Part shown: one piece after another, positions 36,571 to 58,390 of the stretch
How positions within the stretch are numbered: the stretch's first letter is position 1
Layout of the letters: every line of letters starts with the position of its first letter
Assembly (NCBI GenBank): GCA_008921705.1
Contig: VFFE01007500.1
Location: 3,090,587-3,154,586 of the forward strand
Reading direction: 5' to 3'
Origin: Burhinus oedicnemus
Lineage: Eukaryota; Chordata; Aves; Charadriiformes; Burhinidae
Length of the DNA stretch: 64,000 nucleotides
Notes under the pieces: generated by a model
The model's database searches: none
Seen by the model: the letters and a program-made list of their open reading frames with translations, nothing else
Told to the model about the DNA's origin: nothing
Made by a program: the position numbers and the translations under genes

Positions 36571-38195
36571 GCATTAAAATTGAGAAATTACAGTTTAAAA
36601 AAAAAGAGAATGCCGATTGTTTTACAAACTGATGCTAAAAATACTATGTCAGTTCCTTGCCTTCCTTTTGTAAAGAAAATTCTAAAAAAAATTTGATTTG
36701 TTTTGTATTCTAGTTAATTTTGTGAGGTACAATTAGTCTGGTAAAATAGTCTGCTCTTCTCAAAAGCAACATTTTTTCCCCTTCATGATAACTTTGGGGG
36801 CCTCACCCTTGTCTGCGTACTCAAAAGAAAAAGTAATGATCTTACATCTGAGCAGACTTACAAATTTAAATATATTTATAATCTAGTCACAATATTAATA
36901 CCATTTTTACTGTTCACGCATGACATGGCCAACTTCATGTGATAAGGTACTGTCCATCCTTCTGCAAAGCTTCACAAATCCCATTGGTAACTATCAGTGG
37001 CCAGTGCAGCCCAAACCACAACAATGATAAATACAGAAATTTCTATTCAGATTTTATTCTATGAATACATGGAATGAAACATATATATCTGTATAAAGTA
37101 TTATAAACTGCTGTAAATAATATTTAAGGTAGGAGACTTGTGGATTTCTAGACCTTAATGCTTTATGTCCTCTGTGGAGAGATTGACGTTTAAAGGTACT
37201 AATAGAGGAAATAATGCCAACCTGTTATAGTACTGTTTAACATGCTTATCGTGTGCTAAAGCTCTCCCTGACAAAGTTAACTTTTAGTAAGAGATCAGAT
37301 ATCTTAATGAGGGCTCTTTTGGCTGTAAAAAGGTCAACCTGGCCCAAAAGTCACTTGAGAAACATGAGAGGTTGATCTGAAGTACAGTAATTAAATGATA
37401 CAGATAGCTAAGTCTTCAGAGACTATTCTTGTTGCTGTTTTCTAGTAGTAAACTAGTAAGGTCAAACAAGCAATTTGTCCAGTGGAAAAGATTCTTCAGG
37501 GCTTCCTAATGTTTAATCTTTGGATGAGACAATATATTTTAGGGCACATCATCCCCTCCCACCCCAAAGTAGAATAGCTGGTTTTCCTGTTTCAGTCCTA
37601 TTGCATAATTTTCTTCCTTTAAAGCATAATAATAATTGACTTCAAGTTCTCACTTTTGATCACCGTTTCATGGTTAGAACACAATTTCCACCAGCTTTAA
37701 GCACAGCAGCTCAGATGGGTGGGAAAGATGCAACTGTAGTGTGTGCTGGGCCAGGTATCACAGAAAAATGGTTGCAGCGCAAAAGGAAAGGGTATGATTT
37801 AATTGTGCCTAGAGAGACAATCAGGCAAGCACAGCTCCTGCAGAGGAAAGAGGAAACCTCATGTTCCCTTTTCTAGTGCCCAACACAGTCCACAAAAAGC
37901 TGGCTTAGAACGCCTGTTAGAGAGAGATCTACTCATCCCTGTGAGGTCAAGTGTTTTTCTGCAGTGTTGAAGGATTTAACAGTGGGATCCATAGGCAAAA
38001 CCATGACATGATTGTTTGATGACTGATAAAAGATACTTACTTGGTATCTTCACAGTCCTTTCCCCCTCCCCTTTCACAGTGCCCTGGGTGTGTGTGGCCA
38101 GTGTGTTGTTCCTCATCATAATATTTGCTATCAGCCCTGACACTGTACCACACTCTCAATTTTTCCTCCACTGTCCATCAGCCCTGCCTGCTCTG

Positions 38196-38222
38196 CACAC
38201 AGACACACACACACACGTGTGC
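38196..38222. repeat. Short CA/GT microsatellite
   Basis: An imperfect (CA)n run that turns into GTGTGCGTG, about 27 bases long. Confidence 0.8.
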
Positions 38223-39600
38223 GTGCCCAGCACTCTTCCACTTCAGTGTTAAAACACCCCTGAAGATAAGCAGGACCAGAAGATACAAGATGAGTTGAAA
38301 GATCTCTGTTAAAAATATAAAGGATTACTGAGATTTTCTTTCTTTCTCTGGATTCTACAGTGGAAAATACGACTTTAATTCACCTTCCTAGCAAAGCTCA
38401 ATAGGTGCCAAGTGGCACAACTATAGAAGGTACAAATGTATTCTCTGAAGTAAGCCAGTGAAATCAGTAGCTTTAGACCAGAGAAGACTTTGGCCCAAGT
38501 CTCAATCTGTTTGGAGTGAATATCAGTATTAATGATCAGGCAAAGGGCTGTGCAGTGCAGGGTGGCTGACATTTTCTCTAACACTTCTGTGAATGAAGAG
38601 CTCAAGTCACCAGCCCCTGTCAGGTGATAAAACTGGAAAAGAAGGCTCCATGTGGTCTTCTGATAGCTCTCACAAACACTGGAGCTGTGAAAACTTGACC
38701 TTCAGCCTTACTAGTCTTTTGGGGAAAAGTTAAGAATGACTTAGTGAAGGGCTGCCACACTGTGATGTGTGATTCTTTACAGACTCCCTAAATCACAGAG
38801 AGGCCTGAACCATAGGCTACTAAAACTCTTTGTTTCATGAGCTGAGGGCGCATGTCAGCCTGTGAGCTGTAAGAGGACATTTTCTGGGGGACTGAAAACG
38901 TAGTCAATTTAGTAGATTAGAGCTGTGGATTGCTGGCAGATAGGAGGGTGCAAGATCGCTGTAATGACTGCAGTGTTGTCTGACTCCTGACCTCTTCCCG
39001 AGCCATCTGCTCTTTGCCTCAATCAGAGACAGGATCCTGATTCTTATACAGCATTACTGTATGAGATTATACGATTCTTATATTCTTACAGTCTTGGTTC
39101 ATCTGGACTGGGAGAAATTTAGCCACCTCTGCTCCAGTGGAAACCTGGGTGTTAAATCTTTAACGGTGTGTGCAGGAGCAGTAACACTGTGTTCTCAGCA
39201 GCTCGTAACAAACAACTTCTGAACTAAGGAACCTTGAAGTGATAACCGTGTAACAGCTATTCAGTGTATATTTTAGTTCCTAGATTCACATTTAAATCAC
39301 TCTGATTCTGGAGGAAGGAAGGGAGGAAAAACAAAAAGAACAAAACAGAAGGTGACTTGCACGGTAACTGGTAGTGTGTGATATTTTTATTTACTTTTAA
39401 GCATCTGAAGAACCCTGGGTAAATGGCTGCATGAGACACTACTAACCCTGCCTACAGGTTACTGGCTTGAACTCTTCCAAAGTCAACGCTTTCTAGTTTC
39501 AGTAACAACCAGGGTATGTTATGAGTTTAATTCCCAACAGACTTATTATCATAGATTTAACTATGCTTAAGAAGTTCCACAGATCTAAATAGTCCAACCA

Positions 39601-40380
39601 TGTTGTGGTTTCGGCTGGGCTGGCCACTAAAATGAACAACAGATGCTCTCTTTTACCTCTCTCCCCTTCAGAGAAGGGAGAGCATCTCCCTTCAGGGTGA
39701 GAAGGAGGAGAGAGAAAAGAGACTTATGAATTTAAAAGAAAACTAAACTACTTCAATGAAAATATTAATAAAATAATATAAAGAAAATAATGAAATATAT
39801 ACAATATGTACAAAACCGTATCAAGCTCCCAGCATGACGATCACTGTCACCGCAGGCACTGGGGAAGTCCCAGACTGAACCCAGCAATGGACGGGAACTC
39901 AATTCCAGATCTGGATTCATGAATGCATCGATTGGGATCAAAGGCACACAAACAGATAGAGTCCTCCTCAGACACTGGCCATTGAAAAAAGAGGTCTGAT
40001 GTTTTGATCCCTCAGCTTTTATACTGAGCATGAGGCAGATGGGATGGAATACCCTGTTGGTCAGTTTTGGGTCACCTGTCCTGTCCACTCCTCCCCACAG
40101 GTGTGACCCCTCTACGCTTTTCTGCTTCTGACCCTCTAACGGGGTGTATAACAAAATTAGCTGAGCTTGGTTGATATAGCAATAAGTATAAGCAAGAGCT
40201 TCACTGCATACCATTCCTTGGCATAAATTATAAACAATTAGGTCTTACCAATCTGGAAGCAGACTACTGTCTTAAAAATACACCGTTAATTTCAGAGAGT
40301 TCAGTTAGTCAGAAGAGGCTTAGCTGAAAAGTAAAATTACTGAACAGAAAATTGGTTCTGTGTTACCTCAAACCAGGACA
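39601..40380 (-). mobile_element. Solo LTR, avian ERVL-like family (copy 2)
   Basis: The same family and orientation as copy 1, about 85 bases longer. It begins TGTTGTGGTTT and ends AAACCAGGACA. The minus strand has a clear TATA box (CAGTATAAAAGCTGAGG, around 40015). The five bases outside are AACCA (39596-39600) and AGCCA (40381-40385), again a 4-of-5 target-site duplication. The separate duplications show it inserted independently of copy 1 and is not the other end of a provirus. Confidence 0.9.
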
Positions 40381-42584
40381 AGCCAGCAATACATTTTTTC
40401 TCATTGCCCCCATCTCCAGTGTAGCTTTTTACACTGGTGAGAGTAAGGTTATGTTTGTTGCTAAGATAAACTGAATCAAAATAGCAAATCCAGAAAGTAG
40501 AAAGTTCTGTGAAAAAAATCCTGAGCATATGGAGCCTTTTTTCTCTTCAGGAGGAACTGACTTCTCAGCTGAAGATCAAGAATGTTAATCTTTTATTGCT
40601 TTCCCCATTGTTTAAGGAGATTGGCTTATTTGGGGGGGGAGGGTTTGGCTGGTTGGTTGGTGGGTTTTTTGGTCTCATTTCACCCCTGTGGGGTTTTAAA
40701 TAGACCAACGCCTTTCATAAATTGACTTGGAGACAGTGATGATCCAGGCTAGTTCATAGGTGAATAGGCAGCTGTATTGGGAGCAGTCTTTTTGGCACAT
40801 GATCTAACCTGGAATTTAATCTGAGAAGTGATGATCTGAAATGGTTTTGTGGACCACTGGCCTGGCATAATGGAGAAATTTGTAGGCTTCAGCCTCTGAA
40901 GCTTCTTACTCTTTAGCTTCTTACTAAAAAATCACCTTGAGTTATAATGGAAAAAGTGCTCTAAGGAGAAGAAAAGAAAAAATTAGTCTCATTCTTCATT
41001 GCCTTTTTTATTATATAAGGTTGCCCTGCCAATATGTAACACTTTTATTTAGACTTAGCAACACTTTACATTCAGCTCATACAAGTGCAGCTGAATGTAT
41101 TTTGCGAAGTGGTGGAGAATTGTATCTCAAGAGATCTCAAAGGAAAAGTACTAAAAATCCCGAAAATGAATAGTAAAGAGCTTTTATGTTGACAATATGG
41201 GAGCACAAGCTCTCATTCCACTTAGTGCAGTACTGTCCCGGCTGTCAGTGAGCTCATTGTTATGCAAAGTTGATCCGCTTTGTTAGTAGAACAGCTAATG
41301 GAAATCTGACTTAAGCCAGGAAGTGTAAATTTCATTCTTACTTGGCATGGCAGAACTGTACCAGAATGAAAGTTCTAGTTGCACAAGATAAAAATCAATG
41401 GGAGTGAAATTTGACATAAGTTGGATTTTAACAAGAATAATTCTTCCACAATTCAGACAATGGCAGCCAGTGAGGTTATGCTAGAAGTGAAGATCTTTCC
41501 ATTCTACCTTTTGGTAGATAAGGTATTTGAACTTCAGGCCTATCTCTGATTGTTCGTGATTCTACTGCAGAATCACCTTGTGAACTTGAGTGTGCTACTG
41601 ATTTCAAAGACCAGAAGAGATCATTTCATTCTCTCCCTAAAATCCTCAGCTAAAAATTCATGCATCAAACCTATACCTTTTATTTGAGGTACAAACTGCT
41701 TGCAAAAATGTTACCCACTCTTGACATAAAGTTCAAGTGGTGAGGGGAATCTATATTATTTATGCAAAGGCATCACAAAGTTATTCATTATCAAAACTGA
41801 GTATTTTAATTCTGGTTTGAATTTGTCTTGGCTTAACTTCTGTTGGCTTTCATCATACTTGGGTTTTTTTTCTTTTATGAAAGCATAGTCTAGTATCAGT
41901 ATCTAGACATCGCATGCAGACTGTGACAAATAATTTACCTGTCTTTCAGAAAAGTATTTACATAGCTAGTGTAGTCTTTCTTCTTTTTTGACTCTCAAAT
42001 CATTCTTGTGCTTTTGTAAATTCTTTGCAATTTGTCTTTATCATTTTGAAGTAGGAATGCCTGTTTTGGATTTTTTCTTTGTTTTTATTACTTCAGTGAC
42101 TATTCACTGTTTCCAAGAGAAGCATAATGCCAGTATGCCATAACTGCTTGATATGCTCTTCTTTTTGCATTCAAAGATCATCTTAGCTGTCTTAACCAGA
42201 ATATCATGCTGGGAAGTTCAGTGGTTACCTACTGTGCCCTCTAACATACTCAATTTTAAGACATGATTGAAATGTTATGCTTATCACATGCATCCAAAGA
42301 AAGGACCAAAATGTCCTGAAATTTTTCCTCAGAATTGCATTGCAGCAAATGCAAGTTTTACTCCAAAGCATGATGCCTGTGGAACATCTTCCTGTTTTGC
42401 TTTGAAATTAGAGTGGCCTTGTAAGGGAGGCATTTTGCCCTCTAATCCTTGCCGTCATGTAAATTCTAATAATCTGCTTGGTTTCTAACAGTTGGAGTAA
42501 GAGGGGATCCACAGTAGGAGCAGTGGAATATTTACAGGGAAGTGGATATTGAAGTCATTAGTCTTTAGAAGTCACTGAGGGAAG

Positions 42585-42640
42585 AAATGGTTGGATTCAA
42601 TGATCTTAAGGGTATTTCCCAACCTAAATAATTCTATAAA
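42585..42640 (+). mobile_element. CR1 3'-terminal fragment, forward orientation
   Basis: AATGGTTGGATTCAATGATC, then a TCCCAACCTAAATAATTCTA ending, matches the CR1 3' end (TTGGACTxGATGATCTT...CCAACCTxAATGATTCTATG). Only the terminal 55-60 bases are clear; a more diverged upstream part may extend toward 42500. It is in the opposite orientation to the two larger CR1 copies. Confidence 0.8.
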
Positions 42641-45600
42641 CAGTTAATCTGGCTTAGATTTGTTTTTCTCTTGATGCAGCTTTCATTTGTGACTTTGCTA
42701 GTGTTCCCATTTGCTGATAACGGCAAACAAACAAAAGTAAGCATGACGCACTTTACAGATATTTTGCTTTGCCCTTCCTGAACATGAATGCTGTGGAGCA
42801 TAGTTCACAGGGGCCTGAGCTAGGGCAGACAAGCATTCAAACAGCAGAGCCAATTGCTGAGCAGAAACAGTGGTTTGGGGTGAAGAGCAAACTAGGTGCA
42901 CTGGTGTTCCGCTTCATTTCAGTGTGTTGGCTCGATACAGTGCCATGCCCCGTGTCGCCTCTAATTCTGGAGCTAATACTGTCACAGCAAGCTCAGCTGT
43001 CTTTGCACAGTACTGTGTGGACTAAATTTGTCTCCTGCACTGCCTCATCAATTAAGTTCCATTTAACCTGCCCTTCAACTTGTCTAAGCCTTATTTTCTG
43101 AAGTCACTCGTCTAGCCTGCTCAGAGGTGCACAGTGAGGTTTCTTACTTCACACTATAAGTGAAGTCAAAGGTCAAGATCTTGCTTTACCAATCGATGGA
43201 GGGAACTGCTGGAAAGTGAGAGCAAATGAAATGTGAGAACTCTGTGACCTCAGTTTATACTTGCTAATAGACATGGAATTGTGTACCTTTGAAAAAGCAT
43301 GCCAAAAGTCATGTGAGCATGTGCAAAATAAAATATTTCCATTTCCAGAAGATGAAACAATGAATAGCAATGAAGAAATAAACACCAACACATGTATGTG
43401 TTAAATGTGTTGAATGGTTTCATGCCATCAAAGAAGTAAAAGCTACCAAGAAATAAGCCATAGTGCTTTTAACAACCCTTTTATGAATCTTTCCCCTAGT
43501 AGTGTTGGAGGGAGTGTTTATCTATAGTTAGTGAATATGTCCCAAATTTATTTTTTAATTACATTTTGTAAAGAACTGATTCTTGGTGAGAAAGGGAAAA
43601 GAGAACAAAAACATTGTAAAGTTTGGCCAGCTATTTGTTTGCTAGCAGTTATAAAATCATTTTTAATACAAAGTCAGACGTATTTGAAAAAACTAGTTTT
43701 GACTGTACAGTGGTATGCCATCCCATTTGTGTGTTTGCCCAGCATGCTAGAGAACTGTCCCATTTTGTATCTTTGGTACACAGAATGGCTGAACAATCAT
43801 AATGATTTTTGGTTTTGTTATTGTTCAATATGCAGCTTCCTACCTTATTTATAACATGTAATTAAGATTTCTGCTCTGAAGAACATGTCTCTAAAGAGCT
43901 GTTTTGCAGCATTCATCAGTGGTATCTGAATGCTCCAGAAACTTTAATTAATTAGTTTATCACACCCATATGAGGGGAGGTAGCTATATCATCCACATTT
44001 TCTTGGGGAAACTTTTATTTGAGTTAACACGTACCAAATACTTTATAACCTTAGAACATAGGTCCATTGGATTTCAGATGTAGATTTGAATGCTAGCACT
44101 TCAACGGATCAGACTTAAAGATGTCAAGGCAGTCTCCCAGAAAAGGAGAAATGCACAGTTAAGAACTGCATGTTTGGTTTAGGGTAAGCAAAGCATTATG
44201 CTGGAGATCTGTGGCAATCTAAGGAGTCAAATTAATTTTTATTTTTCTCTTCCTCTTACCTCTTGCCATGTGCTTTTTCTACCATTCAACTTCTGTGGCA
44301 AATGAAATGTACATTCTAGAGAAAATATCTTCTTTTGTGACATGGTTTTATTTCATGCACCAAAATTCTTATGGTGAATCCAGAAAATACAATATATGAT
44401 GATACAACTGAAAAATGGTATCATAATGTATAGCATATTATGTGGTAAAGCATATTTCCTGACTTTTCTAAAAATTTCTTTGGCAAGCTTAGGAACTCTT
44501 GACATACAGGATAATCAATACCAGAAGAAAGCATATAGTTTCTCTAGAACTTTTCAGCTGTAACCTTTCAAGACTCCTTTTTTTGGTCACATTAAGGTGG
44601 CATTTTCAACTAATATAGTGGAAGCCACTTTCCCACCAGCTCTGCAGCACCACGGCAAAATTAGAGTGCTCAGTGGATTAAAGCACTTAAGTTTCTTAGC
44701 AAAACAGTTGTAAGATATCTGTATCTAAGTCAAAATAAAAAAAAAAAATTTGCTTAAATCTTGTTCCCTGAAATGGTTCACGTTTGCTGAAATTTCTTAA
44801 AATATCTTCTATACCAACCTTAAGCATGTACTCAGCATGAAAAGTTGCGGTCTAAATAGCTTTACTTCTGGCTAAGTTCTAAAGTACTAAATGCAACTAG
44901 CCATGGCAAAGGTCAGATAGTCCTAACTATAGAAAGTGCTGTCTGTCCAGCCTATAATAATCGTTAAATCTATTATGGTCAATGAAGTTACAGAGTCAAA
45001 TGCAATCAAAATCAGACTGTGCTACTAGCATTAGGCAGCGATAATGACAGAGCTCATTGAGAGTCACTGTCACTCTCCATGTAACTCACACAGTCTATTT
45101 GGTGCCCATGCTGTTGACCTTAGGAGGTCAATGCTTCTGTTCCCAGAAGTGAAACATCATGTAAGACTAAGAGGATTATAATTTAATTGTAATCATTGAC
45201 ACCTCGTTAGCATTATTCTTTTTTAGACTACATAGTAGCAATTTTGCAGTGGGCGTCATTTGTGAACATTCGAACATTTAAGCATGGGCTCGATAGGGAT
45301 TGTACATTTTCTTCCCATCAGGATTACATAAGCTCACTAAAAAAAAGGGGTAGCTGCAAGGTTTAAAGGCGATTTAGACATACTTTGGTATTTGGGGTGG
45401 TCTTATCTAGCAGTTTAACTTACATCTGCCTCTAGAAACTAATGGAGTTCCAATTGAAGTAAAAGGAGCAGCAAATAATAGTGCTGGAGTTGGAAGAAGA
45501 ACATCTCTGAGTATCAGAAAATATCTCATTTTCTACTTTCTGTTACCTCAGAATTTGTGACAGAGTTCTTATATCCTACCTCTCTACCACAATTCCATTT

Positions 45601-46035
45601 CTGTCTTGCCTGCCCATGATTCCCACCGTTCTACCCAGTGCTCAGGTTCTCTCCTTATCCCCATTCCTTTTTTCTTCTCTCCCCTATAACCCTCAGTTAC
45701 CAGCAACTTCCCTGCTGTCCCAAGTTTTTCAACAAGCCCAGGCAAGATGCAGCATGACATATTGCCAAGTAGCCCAGATCCTTACCTTTCATGGGATCAT
45801 TAATCTACGTCTCCCTCCATTGCAGAGCTGCCATTTTTTTTTTTTTATGAACATGCAGGAACTGAGACCTCTCTTGCTCCTTCAAACTCTTTGAAGTTGA
45901 TAAAATGGTTCAAAAAACAGAAAGACAAACCAACAGCATAACCACATAATTCTTATTCCCTGGGGAACTTCTTTGTGGTAATAAGTCTGATGAGCATGTC
46001 ACGCAGGTGTCTTTTTTGTTTGTTTTATTATTTAA

Positions 46036-51126
<5,091 letters not shown>

Positions 51127-51244
51127 ATGTTATCACCCCAAATGGCTTGAACATTAAGAAATTTTCAGCAATGCATGAGTTTCAGAATTTGCATTCCATG
51201 TACAAGGCTAGGATCCAAGAGTTCATTCGAGGTCATTTCTATGG
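51127..51244 (+). CDS. GYS2: GYS2 exon 6 (residues 276-314)
   Basis: This 118-nt exon has its acceptor AG at 51125-51126 and donor GT at 51245-51246, phase 1 to 2. It reads [20 protein letters not shown] and ends GHFYG (Gly315 is split). The PNGL turn marks the hinge region leading into the second Rossmann domain. Confidence 0.98.
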
Positions 51245-54200
51245 GTATGCTTTTACTTTTCAAAAATTAGCAATGGTTGTCCAACACTATTTAAAGCAAG
51301 AACCAAAGCAGGAAGACTAACAAGTAGTTTACATAGAGAAGGTGAAATGTTACCAACTTAGTCAAATATCTGTCTGGGATTTCTCAGTCAGAGACTAAAG
51401 GAATTTTAGATACTAGTTCTAACTCTGCTTAACAGATTGTGCGATCAGGCAGAAAGTCTTGATTTTTTCATTATTTACCCAAGGCACAGTTTATCAGATT
51501 AAGATAGTCATCTTAATTTAAAGAACAGCAGAAAAGCCTCACTTTCATTACACTCTTGGGATAATAAAGCCCTCCAGAATAGAAAGCTGTTTTGAGTTTT
51601 GTTAGATTATTTCTTGAGAAATACTTTGTGCTTGTCTGTTTGTTTGCTTGGTTTCAGCCACCTTGACTTCAGTCTTGAGAAGACCTTATTTTTCTTCATT
51701 GCTGGGAGATATGAGTTTTCCAACAAAGGAGCTGATATGTTTCTAGAAGCCTTATCAAGATTAAACTTTTTGCTGAGGGTAAGAAAGCTTCTGCAAATGT
51801 AGATAACATAGAGCTTATGCTGAAACTTACCATACTATAGAAGTCACCTACAAGAATTTCCATGCCATACTCTGGTGTATAGGAAAATAATTATGGGATT
51901 TTCAGAGTTTTCATAAAGCTCTCTCCCTGAATCATCAGAGTATATAATGTTCTCAGGCTGCTTTAAAATAATTGATTACATAGTTCAAGAAGTTAATCCA
52001 TGGTTACCTTCCTCACTTTTAGAGAAAAATACTGAAAATCTGATTCAAGAATTTACCCTGAAGGTTTGCACATTAGAAGGCAAATAAAAATAATCCTTCA
52101 ATGATGCAATTTTAAAATATCTTTTCAAGCAAATTGCTTAATTCATTAGGACCTGACTGTGATCTTTTAAATCTTTGAGTACTATTATCGCATTGGATGG
52201 GAATCTTGCATTAAAATTCGGTGTAGCAGTGGCCTGATGAATAATCACAGGGAAGCTACTCACTCCGCCATGCTTCTGTTTCTTCAGGTAAAAAATGAGT
52301 TCAATGTTTATAAATGCCTTTATGGAGTACTTTAATGAAGATAAGTCCTAGGCCTTGTCATGATCAAAGAGCGGAGCACTTACCACCTTCAAATGAGGTC
52401 ATTGAAAATGTCCCCAGATGTGTCCCAAAGACTGATCCATTTAAAATAAAAATTTTTTAAAAAGCTAATCAGTTTTCAGTCATCTAGCAAGGATCAATTA
52501 TCTGTTGTCCTAGTCTCTGTCTTTTGTACTCTATCATTTAAATGATAAGGAAAATCTGGATATAAATCTTGATGCTATATCGTCAGCAGGGCTGAAAAAA
52601 TACTAATTTTCAAAGCCCTAAGTACACTTATTCTACCACCACCTTCTATTAATACACCATTAGAGCCTGTAGAATTTCTGGAAATACTTAATCCATTCAC
52701 TCACACAACAAGTCATCTCACATAACTTAAATATTTCTTCCACAACTTTGGCAAACAACTGACTTTTGTTGTTTGGCAATGTTGTGTACCGTCAGTTCCC
52801 TTTTAGTGGCATTTACATAGCTATTAACTATAAATGCTGGTAATGTGGAAGGTCTTATGTGGTAAGAAGGAAAGAATTGCTTGAGCAATGATTGCAGCAA
52901 TCTCTTACTGTGTCTAATGATTTATATGACATCAATGACAACCTAGGCTGATGGAAAGTCAAAGGAAGCCGAGGCCAGTTTTCCAAAGCTATCTAGAACA
53001 GTATGCTGGGACTTGCTTCTCCCATAAGCTGAGCCTGGCTTTATTGCATTACTGTTTCAACATGCATACCAGCACCTGAATAGCTCTTCAAAGAACACTT
53101 TCTCTGTAATTATTTCAAGACGTAATTCCATTGGGAACAGCAGAATACCTGTACTAATTCTGAATCTGGGAATGATCGTGTTTCTTAAACAAGTCCCAGT
53201 GGTGTGCCTGAACCTAAAATATATATAGTGTTTGATGGAATTATTTTATTTTGTAGAGTGCTTTTCCTTTGCTACTTGAAAACCTTACTAACATTTTGGA
53301 AGTAAAATATGAATGTTGGGACAGATTGTTAATACACACTCAGATCATAGCATGATGGACTTTGAACCTGCCTTGAAGAAAGGGAAGAGAAGAAACTTAA
53401 AATTATAGATGTCTCCCATAGTTTATTTTATACTATACATTTCCCTGTACCTCAATCTGAGAGAAGGCATGCTCATAGCGTGTTTGCGTTTCCAAAGTTC
53501 AGAATGGAGGCAATTAAAAATAATTTAATTTTTACAGCTCTGAACAGAGTTCAGCCTTAGCTTTTCTTTAAATAGTTGCTGACAGGAATACAGCCTTGTT
53601 TTGCTCCATGTGAGGTATCCCTCCGGGACCCGGCACTCTGAATCCTGCTAGCGCACAGAAGAAACCAGCAAGTGAAACCATCTATAAGTACAGGGTCAGA
53701 TTTTACAGCCATTGCTTTTTGCCTTTGCAGTATCTGGTTGTGAGAGATGAACAAGAAATTACTTGCAGCTTTTTGTGTATCTGTCAGGTTCTTTGCCAGG
53801 GGTTCAGGTAGACAGTGGTTGCTACCATGCCTCTTTCTGCCCATACCTTTGGGGCACTATTGCTATAGAAGGTAGTTCTGCTTGCTGCATACCCCAGCTA
53901 GTAAACTAATTGCTCACTCCTTTGAGCCAACAAAGTTTCTGTCAGGTGAGAAAATGTGTGTAGGATTTTTATTCTTTGCAGTTTATGTTCACATCCTGAG
54001 CCATGGCCTCTAAACCGTGAGAAGTCAGGAAGATCTCTGTTACGCAAATTGGAATAGGGTGACATCAGTTTACCTGTATCTGTCCTCAGCTATACCTCTA
54101 ACTTGACAAAAACTTCATAGCTAAAGGGAGAGATATAAGATCAGAACCTTCCTGGACAACCAATCAAAGTGCATTGGCTTTTCCTGTGACTAATTCTTAC

Positions 54201-54266
54201 TGTTAATATTGGCTGTGATACCTTGTAGTGAAATATTTTTTTTCTCTCCATCTTGTGTCTGTGTAG
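51245..54266 (+). other. GYS2: GYS2 introns 6 and 7
   Basis: Intron 6 is 51245-51657 (413 bases, phase 2) and intron 7 is 51779-54266 (2.49 kb, phase 0), with exon 7 between them. Both are GT-AG. No element or RNA gene is recognised. Confidence 0.75.
51658..51778 (+). CDS. GYS2: GYS2 exon 7 (residues 315-355)
   Basis: This 121-nt exon has its acceptor AG at 51656-51657 and donor GT at 51779-51780. It completes Gly315 and reads [20 protein letters not shown], then [20 protein letters not shown]. The [10 protein letters not shown] segment contains an Arg that contacts UDP-glucose phosphate in GT3 enzymes. It ends in phase 0. Confidence 0.98.
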
Positions 54267-57595
<3,329 letters not shown>

Positions 57596-57655
57596 GGACA
57601 CTGCACAATCTGTGAAAGAAAAGTTTGGAAAGAAACTCTACAATGCCCTGCTAAA
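57596..57655 (+). CDS. GYS2: GYS2 exon 9 (residues 391-410)
   Basis: This 60-nt micro-exon has its acceptor CCTAG ending at 57595 and donor GT at 57656-57657. It reads DTAQSVKEKFGKKLYNALL and ends two bases into Lys411. The size and phase (2 to 2) are confirmed by the exact join on both sides. Confidence 0.96.
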
Positions 57656-58311
57656 GTGAGTGTATAGGTTACTGTGCTCTGCCTTGCAGAGCCACATACT
57701 CAGCTGGCTTACCTGTGGTGTTTCTGTACTTCTACTCTTTGTGTAAGAAATTTTTACATCCATAGGAAGGGCATAGGAGAATGATATGGGACCCTCTGTT
57801 CCATATGTAGGCTACTTGTTCAATAGGCAAATCACAGAGAAAAAATTTAAAGGTGCTATCACTCCATTGTGGAAAGAGTCTTAAGAGATATTTGGGATGT
57901 CTAAGTAACACAAAGGCTTACTCACTGTCAAAAATTAGCTACCTCAGCTTAGAAAAGCACCAGAGACAAAGTAATATGTATTAGTGGCTTGATCATAACC
58001 TTTCAAAAGACAGTTGGAAGTAAGTGACCCAAACCACAGAAGAGATGACTGGAACTTCAGCAAAAACAACGTGTGTCTGAAAAATAGAAAAAAAAAAAAG
58101 AATTCTTTAGCCTGTTTGGAAGCGAATTGGAAGGTCAGTAAGTGTATGGGAGAACAAAATGTAGGGAATATAGAAGGGCCATGAAAACAAAAGAAAGGAT
58201 CATGTTGACATCAGCAGACTTCAGATCAGACCTCGTTTGCCTTTTCTTCATTTTCTTTATACAACTGATAATAAGTCATTTGGTTAAATAGGCTCTGTGT
58301 TGCCTCTGCAG

Positions 58312-58390
58312 AGGAGAAATTCCAGACTTGAACAAGATTCTTGACCGAGATGATATAACCATTATGAAAAGAGCCATCTTTTCAACTCAG
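58312..58390 (+). CDS. GYS2: GYS2 exon 10 (residues 411-437)
   Basis: This 79-nt exon has its acceptor CTGCAG ending at 58311 and donor GT at 58391-58392. It reads [20 protein letters not shown], then AIFSTQ, and ends in phase 0. Human GYS2 has the same motif order in its tetramerisation insertion, which is absent from bacterial glycogen synthases. Confidence 0.97.

Noticed and set aside
34596..40380. One full-length provirus with LTRs at 34596 and 39601
   Set aside because: Each LTR has its own near-match target duplication, the outer flanks do not match each other, the two LTRs differ in length by about 85 bases, and the 4.3 kb between them contains no gag, pol or env frames.
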